A DNA stretch of 7,174 nt from JAAYAN01 sp964437215 (GTDB taxonomy: Bacteria; Bacteroidota; Ignavibacteria; Ignavibacteriales; Melioribacteraceae): positions 1 through 7,174 of the forward strand of contig CAYTFZ010000115.1 of assembly GCA_964437215.1 (NCBI GenBank), written 5' to 3'. Each line of letters starts with the position of its first letter. Within the stretch, counting starts at the first letter, position 1. Under the pieces are notes generated by a model that saw only the letters and a list, made by a program, of their open reading frames with translations, searched no databases and was not told the origin of the DNA. A program made the translations under genes and the position numbers. Shown here piece after piece: positions 7,149 through 7,174 of this stretch.

Positions 7149-7168
7149 CCCGGTGATTTATCGCCGGG
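7149..7168. repeat. GC-rich palindromic hairpin
   Basis: CCCGGTGA and TCGCCGGG form an 8-bp stem with one G-T wobble and a TTTA loop. It stands out strongly from the AT-rich surroundings. No T-run follows on the + strand (ATTGCA comes next). On the - strand the stem is followed by CTAAAATTT, so it is not a standard intrinsic terminator in either direction. It could be a dispersed intergenic palindrome of the REP type or a stem that stabilises mRNA 3' ends. Only one copy is visible here. Confidence 0.55.
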
Positions 7169-7174
7169 ATTGCA

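Noticed and set aside
7149..7168. Hairpin as an intrinsic terminator for the SDR gene
   Set aside because: No T-run follows the stem on either strand.

Overview
The window is ordinary, densely coded bacterial chromosome. It holds seven genes, all on the + strand, followed by about 100 bases of non-coding sequence. The DNA is visibly AT-rich. Codons such as GAA, AAA and TTA dominate, and Shine-Dalgarno sequences are present but often weak. Composition, gene style and protein character suggest an anaerobic or facultative member of the Bacteroidota/Ignavibacteriota group. That is an impression from the sequence, not a placement by marker genes. I see no RNA gene, CRISPR array, phage gene, insertion sequence or toxin/defence system.

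Region 1 (37-4022) is a compact block of four transport genes: ATPase, permease, ATPase, permease. Both ATPases carry the ABC nucleotide-binding motifs and both permeases are ABC-2-type exporters. The junctions are a 4-base overlap (TTGA), a 1-base gap and a 4-base overlap (ATGA), so the genes are almost certainly co-transcribed and translationally coupled. The first permease has a large domain of about 200 residues outside the membrane after its first helix. The second is a short six-helix permease of the NosY/COG1277 type. This looks like two ABC-2 exporter modules side by side, and the substrate cannot be told from the sequence. The window opens only 36 bases before the first ATPase, so upstream members of the operon could be missing.

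Region 2 (4075-7072) is metabolic: a 3-hydroxyacyl/3-hydroxybutyryl-CoA dehydrogenase, an acetate kinase 16 bases later, and an atypical short-chain dehydrogenase/reductase 48 bases after that. Acetate kinase has every expected catalytic residue at the textbook position. The other two are less standard. The hydroxyacyl-CoA dehydrogenase has an N-terminal extension and Thr where the classical active site has Asn. The SDR has Ser and Arg where the Tyr and Lys of the YxxxK catalytic motif should be. Together they suggest short-chain acyl-CoA and acetate metabolism (fermentation or beta-oxidation, with ATP recovered from acetyl phosphate). No phosphotransacetylase, thiolase or crotonase is visible in the window to complete a pathway.

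Region 3 (7073-7174) is intergenic. It has a short AGTARG tandem repeat just after the last stop codon and a GC-rich 8-bp palindromic hairpin near the window's end.

I did not find a convincing undescribed system. The observations most worth a second look are the degenerate SDR active site, the substituted dehydrogenase active site with its extra N-terminus, and the hairpin in the last intergenic stretch.
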